In this document: in pieces, positions 1-7,086 of the stretch
Layout of the letters: every line of letters starts with the position of its first letter
Position numbering within the stretch: the first letter of the stretch is position 1
NCBI GenBank assembly: GCA_964483465.1
Contig: CAZABG010000034.1
Coordinates: forward strand, 1-23,842
Length of the DNA: 23,842 nucleotides
Origin: CAZABG01 sp964483465
GTDB lineage: Bacteria > Chlamydiota > Chlamydiia > Chlamydiales > Parachlamydiaceae
Reading direction: 5' to 3'
The notes under the pieces: model-generated
Database searches by the model: none
Seen by the model: only the letters and a program-made list of their open reading frames with translations
What the model was told of the DNA's origin: nothing
Translations under genes and position numbers: made by a program

Positions 1-35
1 TACCAACTCCGTTGGAATTTCGTTTTCTCCGGCAA

Positions 36-70
36 GAGAAAAGGGTAGAAGCACGTAGTGTGCTTCTACC
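36..70 (-). terminator. Hairpin with T-rich tail, probable original tRNA-Phe terminator
   Basis: Positions 44-54 (GGTAGAAGCAC) pair perfectly with 60-70 around a 5-nt loop. Read on the minus strand, the 11-bp stem is followed by TTTTCTC (36-42), as in an intrinsic terminator; on the plus strand no T-run follows. It lies directly downstream (in tRNA orientation) of the tRNA-Phe 3' fragment at 74-118, so I infer it ended the tRNA transcript before the island separated the two. Confidence 0.65.
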
Positions 71-73
71 GAA

Positions 74-118
74 GTGGCCAGAACTGGAATCGAACCAGCG
101 ACACAAGGATTTTCAGTC
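74..118. repeat. Left attachment-site repeat (tRNA-Phe 3' fragment)
   Basis: These 45 bases are identical to 10041-10085. They contain the tRNA-Phe 3' portion from the anticodon loop through the variable loop and T arm to the discriminator base, plus one flanking base. After position 118 the match to the intact gene stops, apart from a 9-base stretch (ctatctggc, 129-137) that recurs at the tRNA 5' end with a shorter spacing. This is the expected form of an att site left by a tyrosine recombinase using a tRNA gene. The 9-base echo leaves open an alternative: a decayed second tRNA copy. Confidence 0.8.
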
Positions 119-323
119 TTGAAAAACCCTATCTGGCAATTACTCTAGATGATCTAAAATCACCTTACATTGCACGATCATACAGGGGAAACGGATTATT
201 TTCGAGAAAAGTTTGTCAAACAAGAGTAATCGATTTCAAGTTCGGGAAATCGGCTACTCCGGATATATTCCGGATAAGGATAGTGAAAACATCTAGTCAA
301 ATAAATGCCTCAACCCATAGAAT

Positions 324-354
324 GTTCGCTAAGAACCGAACAAACCGAACGTTC
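324..354. promoter_or_regulatory. Possible operator upstream of the GbsR-GNAT operon
   Basis: GTTCG (324-328) faces CGAAC at 337-341 and again at 346-350. GAACGTTC (347-354) is a perfect palindrome. The cluster lies just upstream of the Shine-Dalgarno-like AGAGGTGAG (355-363) and the GTG start at 367. Two further TCCGGA palindromes 11 bp apart occur at 258-263 and 269-274. An autoregulatory site for the GbsR/MarR-type protein encoded next would fit, but this is inference from symmetry and position only. Confidence 0.3.
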
Positions 355-366
355 AGAGGTGAGATT

Positions 367-1461
367 GTGTTATTTGAAAAAGTTATAGAAAAATTTGGAA
401 TTTACTTTGATGAGATTGGCTTGAACAAAACCTATGGGCGCATGTTTGGGCTTTTTATGACTATAAAAGAGCCAATTTCTATGGGACAGCTTGTAACTGA
501 ACTGCAGATTAGCAAAAGCACAGCTAGTGTAGAAATCCGAAGGCTTTTAAAAATGGGCTATATTGAAAAAGTTTTAATATCGGATCAGCGTGCTGATTTT
601 TACCAATTAAAAAAGAATATTTGGGTAACACATTTTCTCCAAAAAATGCAGATGATAAAGAATTTGTACTCCATTGTAGAAGAAATCCCAAAGCAAGACT
701 TAGAAATTTGCAAGAACTTAAAAGAGATGGGTGATTATTGTACTTTTATGGAAGAAGAATTAAAAGTCCTTGCTGATAAGTATGTTAGAAATATGAAAAA
801 AGAAGAATCTGGTTTTTACTTAGAACAGGGAGATAAAGACTTAAAATTTGTAGTCGAATGGAACAAACTACCAGCTTTGTCGGAAGCTTTCCATCAAAAA
901 ATGTTATTACTTGCTAATCTTGGCATAGCAACATTCGGAGAAATTGAGATTGAGTTTTTAAAAGCTTATCCAAGAGCAGTGGAAGAAGACAAAAATCTAG
1001 CTGTCTTTTCTGGATTGCAAGATTGCGAATTAGAGGAGGCCATGAACGCAAAATTAGAGAGGATTTTTTGCACTCATCCTAAAGAGCTGAGTTCTGAATG
1101 GCAATCTGCTATGAAAGATATTTATTATTATGTTGTTACGATACGAGAAGAAAAATCGGAAACAGTACTAGGGTTTGCCACATTTATGGGCGGCGGATTC
1201 ATCCCTAAGAATGAATTGAAAATCACCATTCTAGCTGTAGATAGGAATATTAGAAGAAAAGGAATAGCGAGTCTTCTTATCAATTCCCTTAGGAAGATTG
1301 GTGTTAACCATAAAAAAATATTTGCCAGCACAAGACCATCAAATATATCTGCTATAAGCGCCTATCAAAAATGGGGCTTTCGTGAGGATATGGAAGCTGT
1401 AAAAAGCTCCCCACCTCATTTTGTTCCAGGACATTGGATGCATTTAGTTCGGAATGAATAA
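367..1461 (+). CDS. GbsR/MarR-type regulator fused to a GNAT acetyltransferase
   Basis: Predicted 364-residue two-domain protein. Residues about 1-110 resemble GbsR/MarR regulators: a winged helix with the recognition region around 38-64 (ISKSTASVEIRRLLKMGYIE) and a basic wing (ISDQRADFYQL). Residues about 225-364 form a GNAT domain, with the acetyl-CoA loop RRKGIAS near 296-302 followed by the usual C-terminal SAISAYQKWGF segment. It would bind DNA and acetylate a small molecule or protein; the substrate is unknown. The reading frame is open back to 58 through the tRNA fragment, but I chose GTG 367 because AGAGGTGAG lies just upstream and homology begins there; ATG 322 has no ribosome binding site. 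It is first in an operon with the two oxidoreductases that follow. MarR-GNAT fusions are known; the target here is not. Confidence 0.8.
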   Translation: MLFEKVIEKFGIYFDEIGLNKTYGRMFGLFMTIKEPISMGQLVTELQISKSTASVEIRRLLKMGYIEKVLISDQRADFYQLKKNIWVTHFLQKMQMIKNLYSIVEEIPKQDLEICKNLKEMGDYCTFMEEELKVLADKYVRNMKKEESGFYLEQGDKDLKFVVEWNKLPALSEAFHQKMLLLANLGIATFGEIEIEFLKAYPRAVEEDKNLAVFSGLQDCELEEAMNAKLERIFCTHPKELSSEWQSAMKDIYYYVVTIREEKSETVLGFATFMGGGFIPKNELKITILAVDRNIRRKGIASLLINSLRKIGVNHKKIFASTRPSNISAISAYQKWGFREDMEAVKSSPPHFVPGHWMHLVRNE

Positions 1462-1473
1462 AAAGGAATTCAT

Positions 1474-2295
1474 ATGTCAAAAAGAAGATTAGAAGGAAAA
1501 GTTGCTTTAATTACTGGAGCTGCCCAAGGAATTGGAGAAGAAACGGCGGTAGTATTGGCAAGAGAAGGAGCTACGGTCATTGTTTCTGATATTCAAGATG
1601 AAAAAGGACGAAACGTAGCAAATAAAATCGGTTCATCTGCTGTTTACTTGCGTTTAGATGTAAGAAATCAACAGGATTGGACTCAGGTGATAAAACTGAT
1701 TCTTCAGAAGTTCTCTAAATTAGACATTTTGGTAAACAATGCAGGTATCACAGGGTTTCAAGAAGGTTTTGGACCTCAGGACCCTGAAAATGCTTCTCTT
1801 GAAAGCTGGAGGGAAGTTCATGCAACTAATTCAGATGGAGTATTTTTAGGTTGCAAGTATGCTATTGGGGCTATGAAGAACAATCCAGGCTCTTCTATTA
1901 TCAATATTTCCTCTCGATCAGGTTTGGTGGGTATTCCAGGCGCGGCTGCTTATGCATCAAGTAAGGCATCTGTTCGGAATCATACAAAAAGCATAGCTCT
2001 CTATTGTACAACTCAAGGATACCCAATTCGGTGTAACTCCATTCATCCAGCAGCTATTCTCACCCCCATGTGGGAACCCATGCTGGGAAATGGGCCAGAA
2101 CGTGAAAATAATATGGCAGCTATTGCAAAAGATATCCCCACGCAAAAAATGGGAATGCCCGATGACGTTGCAAATGCTGTTCTTTTTCTTGCATCTGATG
2201 AATCCAAATATATTACAGGGATTGAGCTTACAATCGATGGAGGATTATTGGCAGGAGCTGGCGCGCCTGTAGCTAAACAGGAGACATCCCAATGA
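1474..2295 (+). CDS. SDR-family NAD(P)-dependent oxidoreductase
   Basis: A 273-residue classical short-chain dehydrogenase/reductase. The cofactor loop TGAAQGIG is at 14-21 and an acidic Asp39 ends strand 2, which favours NAD(H) over NADP(H). The NNAG motif is at 88-91. The catalytic set is Asn119, Ser147, Tyr160 and Lys164 (YASSK). The C-terminus ends in the usual DGG turn. Length and motifs are complete, so the enzyme is probably active in the cytoplasm on an alcohol or ketone. The substrate cannot be told; sugar- and hydroxysteroid-dehydrogenase-like members look similar. AAAGGA precedes the ATG. It starts 12 bp after the regulator and overlaps the next gene by 4 bp (ATGA), so the two oxidoreductases are very likely translationally coupled and controlled by the upstream GbsR-type protein. 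Confidence 0.9.
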   Translation: MSKRRLEGKVALITGAAQGIGEETAVVLAREGATVIVSDIQDEKGRNVANKIGSSAVYLRLDVRNQQDWTQVIKLILQKFSKLDILVNNAGITGFQEGFGPQDPENASLESWREVHATNSDGVFLGCKYAIGAMKNNPGSSIINISSRSGLVGIPGAAAYASSKASVRNHTKSIALYCTTQGYPIRCNSIHPAAILTPMWEPMLGNGPERENNMAAIAKDIPTQKMGMPDDVANAVLFLASDESKYITGIELTIDGGLLAGAGAPVAKQETSQ

Positions 2296-3266
2296 AAGCC
2301 ATCCGAATCATTAGGTATGGTGACGCTCATTGTTTAGAGCTTCAACATCAACCAAAACCTACACCAAATGCGGGAGAAGTTCTTGTTCGACTTAAGGCAA
2401 TCGGATTGAATTTTATCGATATTTACATGAGAAAAGGCGATCCAATGATCCCTATACCTCTGCCTTTCACACCTGGAGTGGAAGGAAGTGGCATCATTGA
2501 GGCAGTAGGAGCAAATGTCGCTGAAGTAAAAGTAGGAGACTTTGTTAGTTATCTAGGAAGTCTTGGGTCGTATGCGGAATATGCGGTTGTTCCAGTTTCA
2601 AGAATAATTCCTTTAATGCTAGGGATCAGCTTTGAGGAAGGTGCTGCTTTTACACTCCAAGGACTAACTGCTCAATATTTGGTCCATGATTGCTATAAAG
2701 TGAAGGCTGGAGACAATGTGCTGGTTCATGCTGCCGCAGGAGGTGTAGGTTTATTTCTCATTCAAATGCTAAAACAAATGGGAGCTAGAGTACTAGGCAC
2801 TGTATCTTCACGAGAAAAAGGAGAGATTGCTCGGTCTTTTGGTGCGGATGATATTATCTTGTATACGAATCAAGACTTTGCTTCGGAAGCAAAAAAGCTT
2901 ACTAATGGGAAAGGAGTCGACTACATCATTGATGGTGTGGGCAAAGACACCTTCAATAAAAATTTAGAGGCTTGCTGTGTCAGGGGTCATATCGTTGTGT
3001 TCGGTCATGCAAGCGGCCAGGTTGATCCTGTTTCTCCAAATCTATTGCAACCCAAGTCAATCACTGTTACGGGTGGTAACTTAATGAATTACCTCGTTTC
3101 GCATGAAGAGTTAATTAATCGAGCAAATGCTTTGATGAAAGATATTAAAAATAAAACCATTAAAGTTCACATAGATCATGTTTTTCCATTTGAGCAGGCA
3201 GCAGAAGCTCAAACGCTGTTAGAAAGCCGTAAAACTACAGGGAAAGTTGTTCTTAAGGTTACATAG
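2292..3266 (+). CDS. Quinone oxidoreductase, zeta-crystallin type (MDR family)
   Basis: A 324-residue medium-chain dehydrogenase/reductase of the NADPH:quinone reductase (QorA/zeta-crystallin) branch. The N-terminal GroES-like domain contains the family signature NFIDIYMRKG (40-49) and GVEGSG (62-67). The Rossmann domain carries AAGGVG at 148-153 and the strand-2 region with SSREK (172-176). No cysteine/histidine zinc-ligand set is evident, which agrees with the zinc-free quinone reductase group. It probably reduces quinones or unsaturated aldehydes with NADPH. Its ATG overlaps the SDR stop codon. Together with the SDR and the GNAT regulator it looks like a small detoxification or redox-response operon, though that role is inference. 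The 150 bp after it hold no clear terminator. Confidence 0.9.
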   Translation: MKAIRIIRYGDAHCLELQHQPKPTPNAGEVLVRLKAIGLNFIDIYMRKGDPMIPIPLPFTPGVEGSGIIEAVGANVAEVKVGDFVSYLGSLGSYAEYAVVPVSRIIPLMLGISFEEGAAFTLQGLTAQYLVHDCYKVKAGDNVLVHAAAGGVGLFLIQMLKQMGARVLGTVSSREKGEIARSFGADDIILYTNQDFASEAKKLTNGKGVDYIIDGVGKDTFNKNLEACCVRGHIVVFGHASGQVDPVSPNLLQPKSITVTGGNLMNYLVSHEELINRANALMKDIKNKTIKVHIDHVFPFEQAAEAQTLLESRKTTGKVVLKVT

Positions 3267-3416
3267 ATAAAATGCCACCTTTATAGATTCCGGATCAAAA
3301 TAAGGAGCATTTCTAATATTACATCAGCTTATCAAACTCCATTTAGCTTTTGGCAAAGAATTTCCTTATCGGTTAACATGTGTCCACCATATTTATTTTT
3401 TACATCCAGGATGATC

Positions 3417-4274
3417 ATGGATAACGAACTAGAACAACAGTCATCAAAGATAGCGATCTTTAAGGGCAAACTAATTCGCAAGGCTATCCATCAAGGCGAA
3501 TGGTACTTTTCGATCATCGATATCATAGCAGTTTTGACGGAAAGCCCAAATCCCCGCCGATATTGGTCTAATCTTAAGATACAACTTTCTGAAAATGAAG
3601 GATTTGCTCAACTGTACTCAAAAACGGTACAGTTGAAATTGCTGGCTCCTGACGGAAAAATGCGTGAGACCGATACAGCGAATACAGAGACTATTTTTCG
3701 GATCATTCAATCCATTCCCTCTTCCAAAGCAGAACCTTTCAAGCGATGGCTTGCTAAGGTCGGTTATGAACGGATTCAAGAGATAGAGGACCCCGAGCTA
3801 GCTGCAAAACGAGGTCGAGCAATCTACAAAGCTAAGGGGTATCCTGACGATTGGATTGAAAAACGGATGCGTGGAATCACTATCCGGGAGCAATTGACAA
3901 ACGAATGGGAAAAGCGAGGGGTTAAAGAGGAAAAAGAATATGCAATCCTCACAGCAGAAATCGCTGATGCAACTTTCGGTCTCAAACCATCTGAACATAA
4001 AAAACTAAAAGGACTCAAAAATCAAAACCTCCGTGACCATATGACTAACCTTGAGCTAATTTTCACCATGTTAGGAGAGGCGTCAACAACGGAAATCGCT
4101 GTTCAGAATGATGCTCAAGGGTTTCATCAAAATAAAAAAGCAGCCCAAGAAGGCGGGGAAATTGCCGGTAATGCGAGGAGAGAACTGGAGCAAAAAAGCA
4201 GCCGCAAAGTTGTGAGCAAATCCAACTTTTTAGATGTTAATCCCGTAGAAATTAATCTAATCGATGAAAAATAG
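3417..4274 (+). CDS. BRO-N domain / DinD-like protein
   Basis: A 285-residue protein. Residues about 10-115 look like a BRO N-terminal domain: GEWYFSIIDIIAVLTES, then RRYWSNLK, and a later TIFRIIQSIPSSKAEPFKRWL segment typical of prophage antirepressor-like proteins. Residues about 150-260 resemble the C-terminal half of the SOS-induced protein DinD, with the order LTAEIADATFGL, KGLKNQNLRDHM, TNLELIFTMLGE, and TEI before a QNDAQGF stretch. Such proteins occur on mobile DNA and genomes of intracellular bacteria; their molecular role is unresolved, and DNA binding by BRO-N is the only firm expectation. I prefer ATG 3417 (AGG at 3408-3410, 6 bp upstream) to the upstream ATG 3411 or 3378. No LexA-type box was recognised. 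It stands alone between the redox operon and decayed sequence. Confidence 0.75.
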   Translation: MDNELEQQSSKIAIFKGKLIRKAIHQGEWYFSIIDIIAVLTESPNPRRYWSNLKIQLSENEGFAQLYSKTVQLKLLAPDGKMRETDTANTETIFRIIQSIPSSKAEPFKRWLAKVGYERIQEIEDPELAAKRGRAIYKAKGYPDDWIEKRMRGITIREQLTNEWEKRGVKEEKEYAILTAEIADATFGLKPSEHKKLKGLKNQNLRDHMTNLELIFTMLGEASTTEIAVQNDAQGFHQNKKAAQEGGEIAGNARRELEQKSSRKVVSKSNFLDVNPVEINLIDEK

Positions 4275-4364
4275 AAAAAAGACTTTGATTTATCCTAACT
4301 TACCCTGCACTTCATCTAGCATATCTTGTTCTCTTTTAATGAAAATTCTTATGCGTAACTGGCG

Positions 4365-4606
4365 TTAAAAAGCAAAATATGAAACTGTTTCTTCACGAAT
4401 TAAACCATGTTTACTCTCTTCTTCAATCTCTTTAGCCCGTTCATAGCGTCTTGATATGCTTAAGCAAAGGCTCTGAAATGACCTTCAGGGATGACTCTGT
4501 CAGCAGCTGCATCTGCTATTGATTTCTTAAAGTCATCAATGAATACACCAAATTGCACCCTTCTCGATTGAAACATTATGTTTAATCTGTGATAATCTAC
4601 CATCAT
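4365..4606 (-). pseudogene. Decayed reverse-strand reading frame
   Basis: On the minus strand a frame opens at ATG 4606 and reads 48 codons (ending EGHFRAFA) to a stop at 4460. The next frame then continues immediately with a plausible helical stretch (ISRRYERAKEIEEESKHG) to a stop at 4365. A single frameshift near 4462 would join them. The family is not recognised. The whole 4275-4799 gap holds no other complete gene; its right part (from about 4596) is the upstream extension of the hydrolase frame. This could be a chance reading frame, so confidence is low. Confidence 0.3.
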
Positions 4607-4799
4607 ATCTTGCTTTTTTGAGAACCTAGAAATTAAAACGAGGACTTGTATAATTAAGCAATTATTTACTGTATTCAGTCTGTTAACTGCTTCAGATGAA
4701 TTACTTAAAGAGGTTTCTTCGCCTTTACGTCCTCAGGAGCCAAAAAGCACCGTTTCTTACGATGCAGAAGAAGTTAAATACTCTAACGTAACTGCAAAC

Positions 4800-5810
4800 G
4801 TGACTTTGGCTGGTACTTTAACCCTTCCTAGATCAGAAAAACCATGCCCTGCTATTTTACTCATTGCTGGTTCTGGCCCTATTGATCGTGATGAAACCGT
4901 ATTTGGGCACAAGCCTTTTTTGGTCTTAGCTGATCATCTTACAAAACAAGGTTTTGCAGTATTACGTGTAGATAAGCGTGGCGTTGAGCAATCCACAGGA
5001 AATTACGATGTTGCGACTACTGAAGATTTTGCTGCTGACGCATTGGTTGGTGTCGAATATTTGAAAACTCGGAAGGAAGTTGATACAAAGCGGATAGGTT
5101 TGATTGGTCATAGTGAAGGGGGGCTGATTGCCCCAATGGTAGCGGTTAAATCGAATGATGTGTCTTTTATCGTGCTAATGGCAGGCCCCTGCGTAACTGG
5201 AGAAGCAATTCTTTATGCGCAAGAAGCTCAAATTTCCCGTGCTATGGGAGTTACAGAAGAACAACTAAGTCATCAACTTGGTTTTCAGCAAGAAGTGTTT
5301 TCTATAATCAAAAATGAATCTGATCTTGAAAAAGCTGAAAAACTGCTACGAGAAATCGTCGCAAAACAGTTGACCAATCTATCTAAAGAGGAGCAACAAT
5401 CAAGTGCTGACGTCATTGAAGCCCAAATGAAGCGTTGCAACTCAAAATGGTTCCGATATTTTTTAACTTACGATCCGATCACCTCATTAAAGCACCTTAA
5501 GATTCCTGTATTGGTGATCAATGGAGAACTCGATTCACAAGTTTCTCCAAAGCAAAATCTTCCTGTCATCGCCAAAATTCTTGAAGAGGCTGGGAACCGA
5601 AATTATAAGATTATTGAATTTCCAAAACTGAATCATTTCTTCCAAACATGTGAAACTGGATCTATTTTAGAGTATGGAATAATTGAAGAAACTATTGCGC
5701 CTGTAGCTTTAGATACCATAACTGATTGGATTTTGGAAACAACTACTAATGAAATCACAATTGATAGAAATAAAAGAATCACTGAAGTGGATTCAACCCT
5801 CGGAACCTAG
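4800..5810 (+). CDS. Alpha/beta hydrolase with damaged N-terminal start
   Basis: From GTG 4800 this is a 336-residue serine hydrolase of the alpha/beta fold (acyl-esterase/dienelactone-hydrolase-like). The oxyanion-hole strand ILLIAGSGPIDRDE is at 19-32, the nucleophile elbow GHSEG at 103-107 (Ser105), the acid Asp245 in NGELD, and His279 in PKLNH, so the triad is complete. The frame is open upstream to 4596 and reads sensibly there (DAEEVKYSNVTANVTLAGTL is family-like), so the true N-terminus should lie before 4800. No ATG, GTG or TTG occurs in that extension. The best candidate is ATT 4653, preceded by AGGA (4641-4644), giving a KQLFTVFSLLTA start like a short export signal. GTG 4800 has no ribosome binding site. 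The gene is either expressed from a rare start or is losing function. The substrate is unknown. Confidence 0.75.
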   Translation: MTLAGTLTLPRSEKPCPAILLIAGSGPIDRDETVFGHKPFLVLADHLTKQGFAVLRVDKRGVEQSTGNYDVATTEDFAADALVGVEYLKTRKEVDTKRIGLIGHSEGGLIAPMVAVKSNDVSFIVLMAGPCVTGEAILYAQEAQISRAMGVTEEQLSHQLGFQQEVFSIIKNESDLEKAEKLLREIVAKQLTNLSKEEQQSSADVIEAQMKRCNSKWFRYFLTYDPITSLKHLKIPVLVINGELDSQVSPKQNLPVIAKILEEAGNRNYKIIEFPKLNHFFQTCETGSILEYGIIEETIAPVALDTITDWILETTTNEITIDRNKRITEVDSTLGT

Positions 5811-5962
5811 CGAGTTTAATTGATTTCCATGCTTTACATTCCTTTTAAATCAGATATTGTATTTTTCTTTATGTATATATTTAGACGTTATGATGCGCGC
5901 GTCTTCTTCCAAGAGTTGATAATCTACTCAATCCTGATGGCTAAAGACGCGGCAAAAATCCC

Positions 5963-6544
5963 CTAAAAGGGAATTGTGTCATCGAAAGAATCTATCTGCT
6001 TTTCTTCTATCGATATTCGATAGCGTTGAAGATGTTCTTTAAATTTTTGGATAAAGAAATGAAGATGCTCAATAAATTTGAGCCTAGTCGCCAGATCTGT
6101 TTCAATCAGCGGCTTTTTGAACACAAGTTCATCAACAAGAGGCGAACGAGATTCTGAGGGATCGCCTTCAAAGTCCACAACAGTGAATTCTTGCCTTCGT
6201 GATATTAGAAACAAACGAAAATTTTTAGATTTATCATCTTCTTCCCACGCGATACTCGATTCCAGATAGCTATTGTATCCGAAATATGAATAAGGCTCGG
6301 CCTGGCGCTTGTGCATTTCTGTACGATCAGCATCTAGGGGGTTGAGAATGTCCTCTTTGCAAACACGGTAACTAAAAGGAAAATGAGCTTTAATTTCTCC
6401 TAATCTTTTTTCAAGATCACGGATTTTTGTAGAAGCAGCGTCTAGCGCCTTAAATAAGGTATGTGCTTCTGATACTAACTCTTCAAGAGCGGGATCGGTT
6501 TGATTTTTTGTTATAGATTGATTTGTTTTTTGTGTAACAGACAT
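5963..6544 (-). CDS. Hypothetical protein, 193 residues
   Basis: The family is not recognised. The protein is soluble-looking, with no signal peptide or membrane segment. Residues about 10-55 are polar and probably coiled coil (ALEELVSEAHTLFKALDAAS, then IRDLEKRLGEIKAHF). The middle is aromatic-rich (EPYSYFGYNSYLESSIAWEE) and strand-like (FRLFLISRRQEFTVVDFEG). The C-terminus is again helical (TRLKFIEHLHFFIQKFKEHL). I chose ATG 6544 over ATG 6556 because GAGAGG lies just upstream of 6544 and nothing like it precedes 6556. It converges with the hydrolase gene, with no obvious terminator between them. The compact alpha-beta-alpha pattern and the island setting suggest a cargo protein of unknown role. 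Confidence 0.6.
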   Translation of the reverse strand: MSVTQKTNQSITKNQTDPALEELVSEAHTLFKALDAASTKIRDLEKRLGEIKAHFPFSYRVCKEDILNPLDADRTEMHKRQAEPYSYFGYNSYLESSIAWEEDDKSKNFRLFLISRRQEFTVVDFEGDPSESRSPLVDELVFKKPLIETDLATRLKFIEHLHFFIQKFKEHLQRYRISIEEKQIDSFDDTIPF

Positions 6545-6826
6545 ATAACCTCTCATACGTTTGATTTTAAAAATGTTAAAACGAAGAAATCAATCTTCTA
6601 AATCGTCTCAATCAAGAGTTAAGAGTCCATTCAAGGAACAATTTCCCAGAACCGGGAAGATATTTAAGAATTGAGGACGAATCAACATCCACGAATCAAA
6701 AACAGCTCCATGATGAGCCATTGTCTAGATTTTCAGCAATACACATCTTTTTTTGAATTTTTTTAACAATTTAAATAATCTAAACTTTTGACTGTCAAGC
6801 TCTATAAAAGTTTTTGCATATGTGAA

Positions 6827-6857
6827 TGAACCTAGAAAAATTAGCTTTCTAGGTTCA
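6827..6857. repeat. Perfect 12-bp inverted repeat
   Basis: TGAACCTAGAAA (6827-6838) pairs fully with 6846-6857 around a 7-nt loop. AT-rich sequence follows, but no clean T-run, so it is at best a weak terminator on either strand. It sits between the 5963-6544 gene promoter region and the AbiE operators. Confidence 0.5.
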
Positions 6858-6941
6858 GATAAATAAATATTTTCTAAGAGTCGAAAGGTCTAGCTGTGTC
6901 GACCCTCTGATGGGTACTTTTCTGTCTGTTCTTTTAGTTTT

Positions 6942-6969
6942 GTAAGAAAAACACAGCAATATTTCTTAC
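6942..6969. promoter_or_regulatory. Distal 28-bp inverted repeat (putative antitoxin operator 1)
   Basis: GTAAGAAA (6942-6949) and TTTCTTAC (6962-6969) flank a 12-bp centre. The same element, with identical arms and a similar centre, recurs at 7059-7086 directly before the antitoxin ATG. AbiEi-type antitoxins are known to bind paired inverted repeats in their own promoter, so autoregulation is the natural reading; binding itself is inferred. Confidence 0.65.
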
Positions 6970-7050
6970 ATAAAAAACCAAGTAACATATTGATTATGAA
7001 TTTGTTGCATATGCAGGCATTTATGTTAGCAAAAAAATCTGAAGATTCCC

Positions 7051-7079
7051 TTGCATTTGTAAGAAAAACATGCCATTAT
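7051..7079 (+). promoter_or_regulatory. Sigma70-like promoter of the AbiE-like operon, possibly leaderless
   Basis: TTGCAT (7051-7056) and CATTAT (7074-7079) are separated by 17 bp. The expected start point falls at about 7086-7087, that is at the ATG of the antitoxin, and no Shine-Dalgarno sequence precedes that ATG. The -10 element lies inside the proximal inverted repeat, so a bound repressor would block it. Confidence 0.55.
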
Positions 7080-7086
7080 TTCTTAC
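7059..7086. promoter_or_regulatory. Proximal 28-bp inverted repeat (putative antitoxin operator 2)
   Basis: The arms GTAAGAAA (7059-7066) and TTTCTTAC (7079-7086) are identical to those at 6942-6969, and the repeat ends one base before the antitoxin ATG. It overlaps the predicted -10 element and start point. The two operators are offset by 117 bp, about eleven helical turns, which would suit looping or cooperative binding. Confidence 0.65.

Larger units (their letters stand above)
6545..7086. other. Gene-free stretch ending in the AbiE-like control region
   Basis: About 540 AT-rich bases without a supportable gene. The left part (to about 6780) shows only weak inverted segments, such as TTCCC/GGGAA. 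A strong perfect inverted repeat lies at 6827-6857, and the right part contains the two 28-bp inverted repeats and a promoter described separately. A short reading frame from 6998 into the antitoxin gene in another frame has no ribosome binding site and is probably chance. Confidence 0.5.

Noticed and set aside
58..366. Upstream extension of the GbsR-GNAT frame through the tRNA fragment
   Set aside because: It translates the attachment repeat, has no ribosome binding site and no family likeness; GTG 367 with AGAGGTGAG is the better start.
5898..5951. 8-bp inverted repeat CGCGTCTT/AAGACGCG
   Set aside because: The 38-nt loop is too long for a terminator and no T-run follows, so it was not listed as a feature.
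5829..5966. 45-codon plus-strand frame between the hydrolase and the 193-residue gene
   Set aside because: No ribosome binding site, AT-rich composition and no recognisable motif; also runs into the 3' end of the opposite gene.
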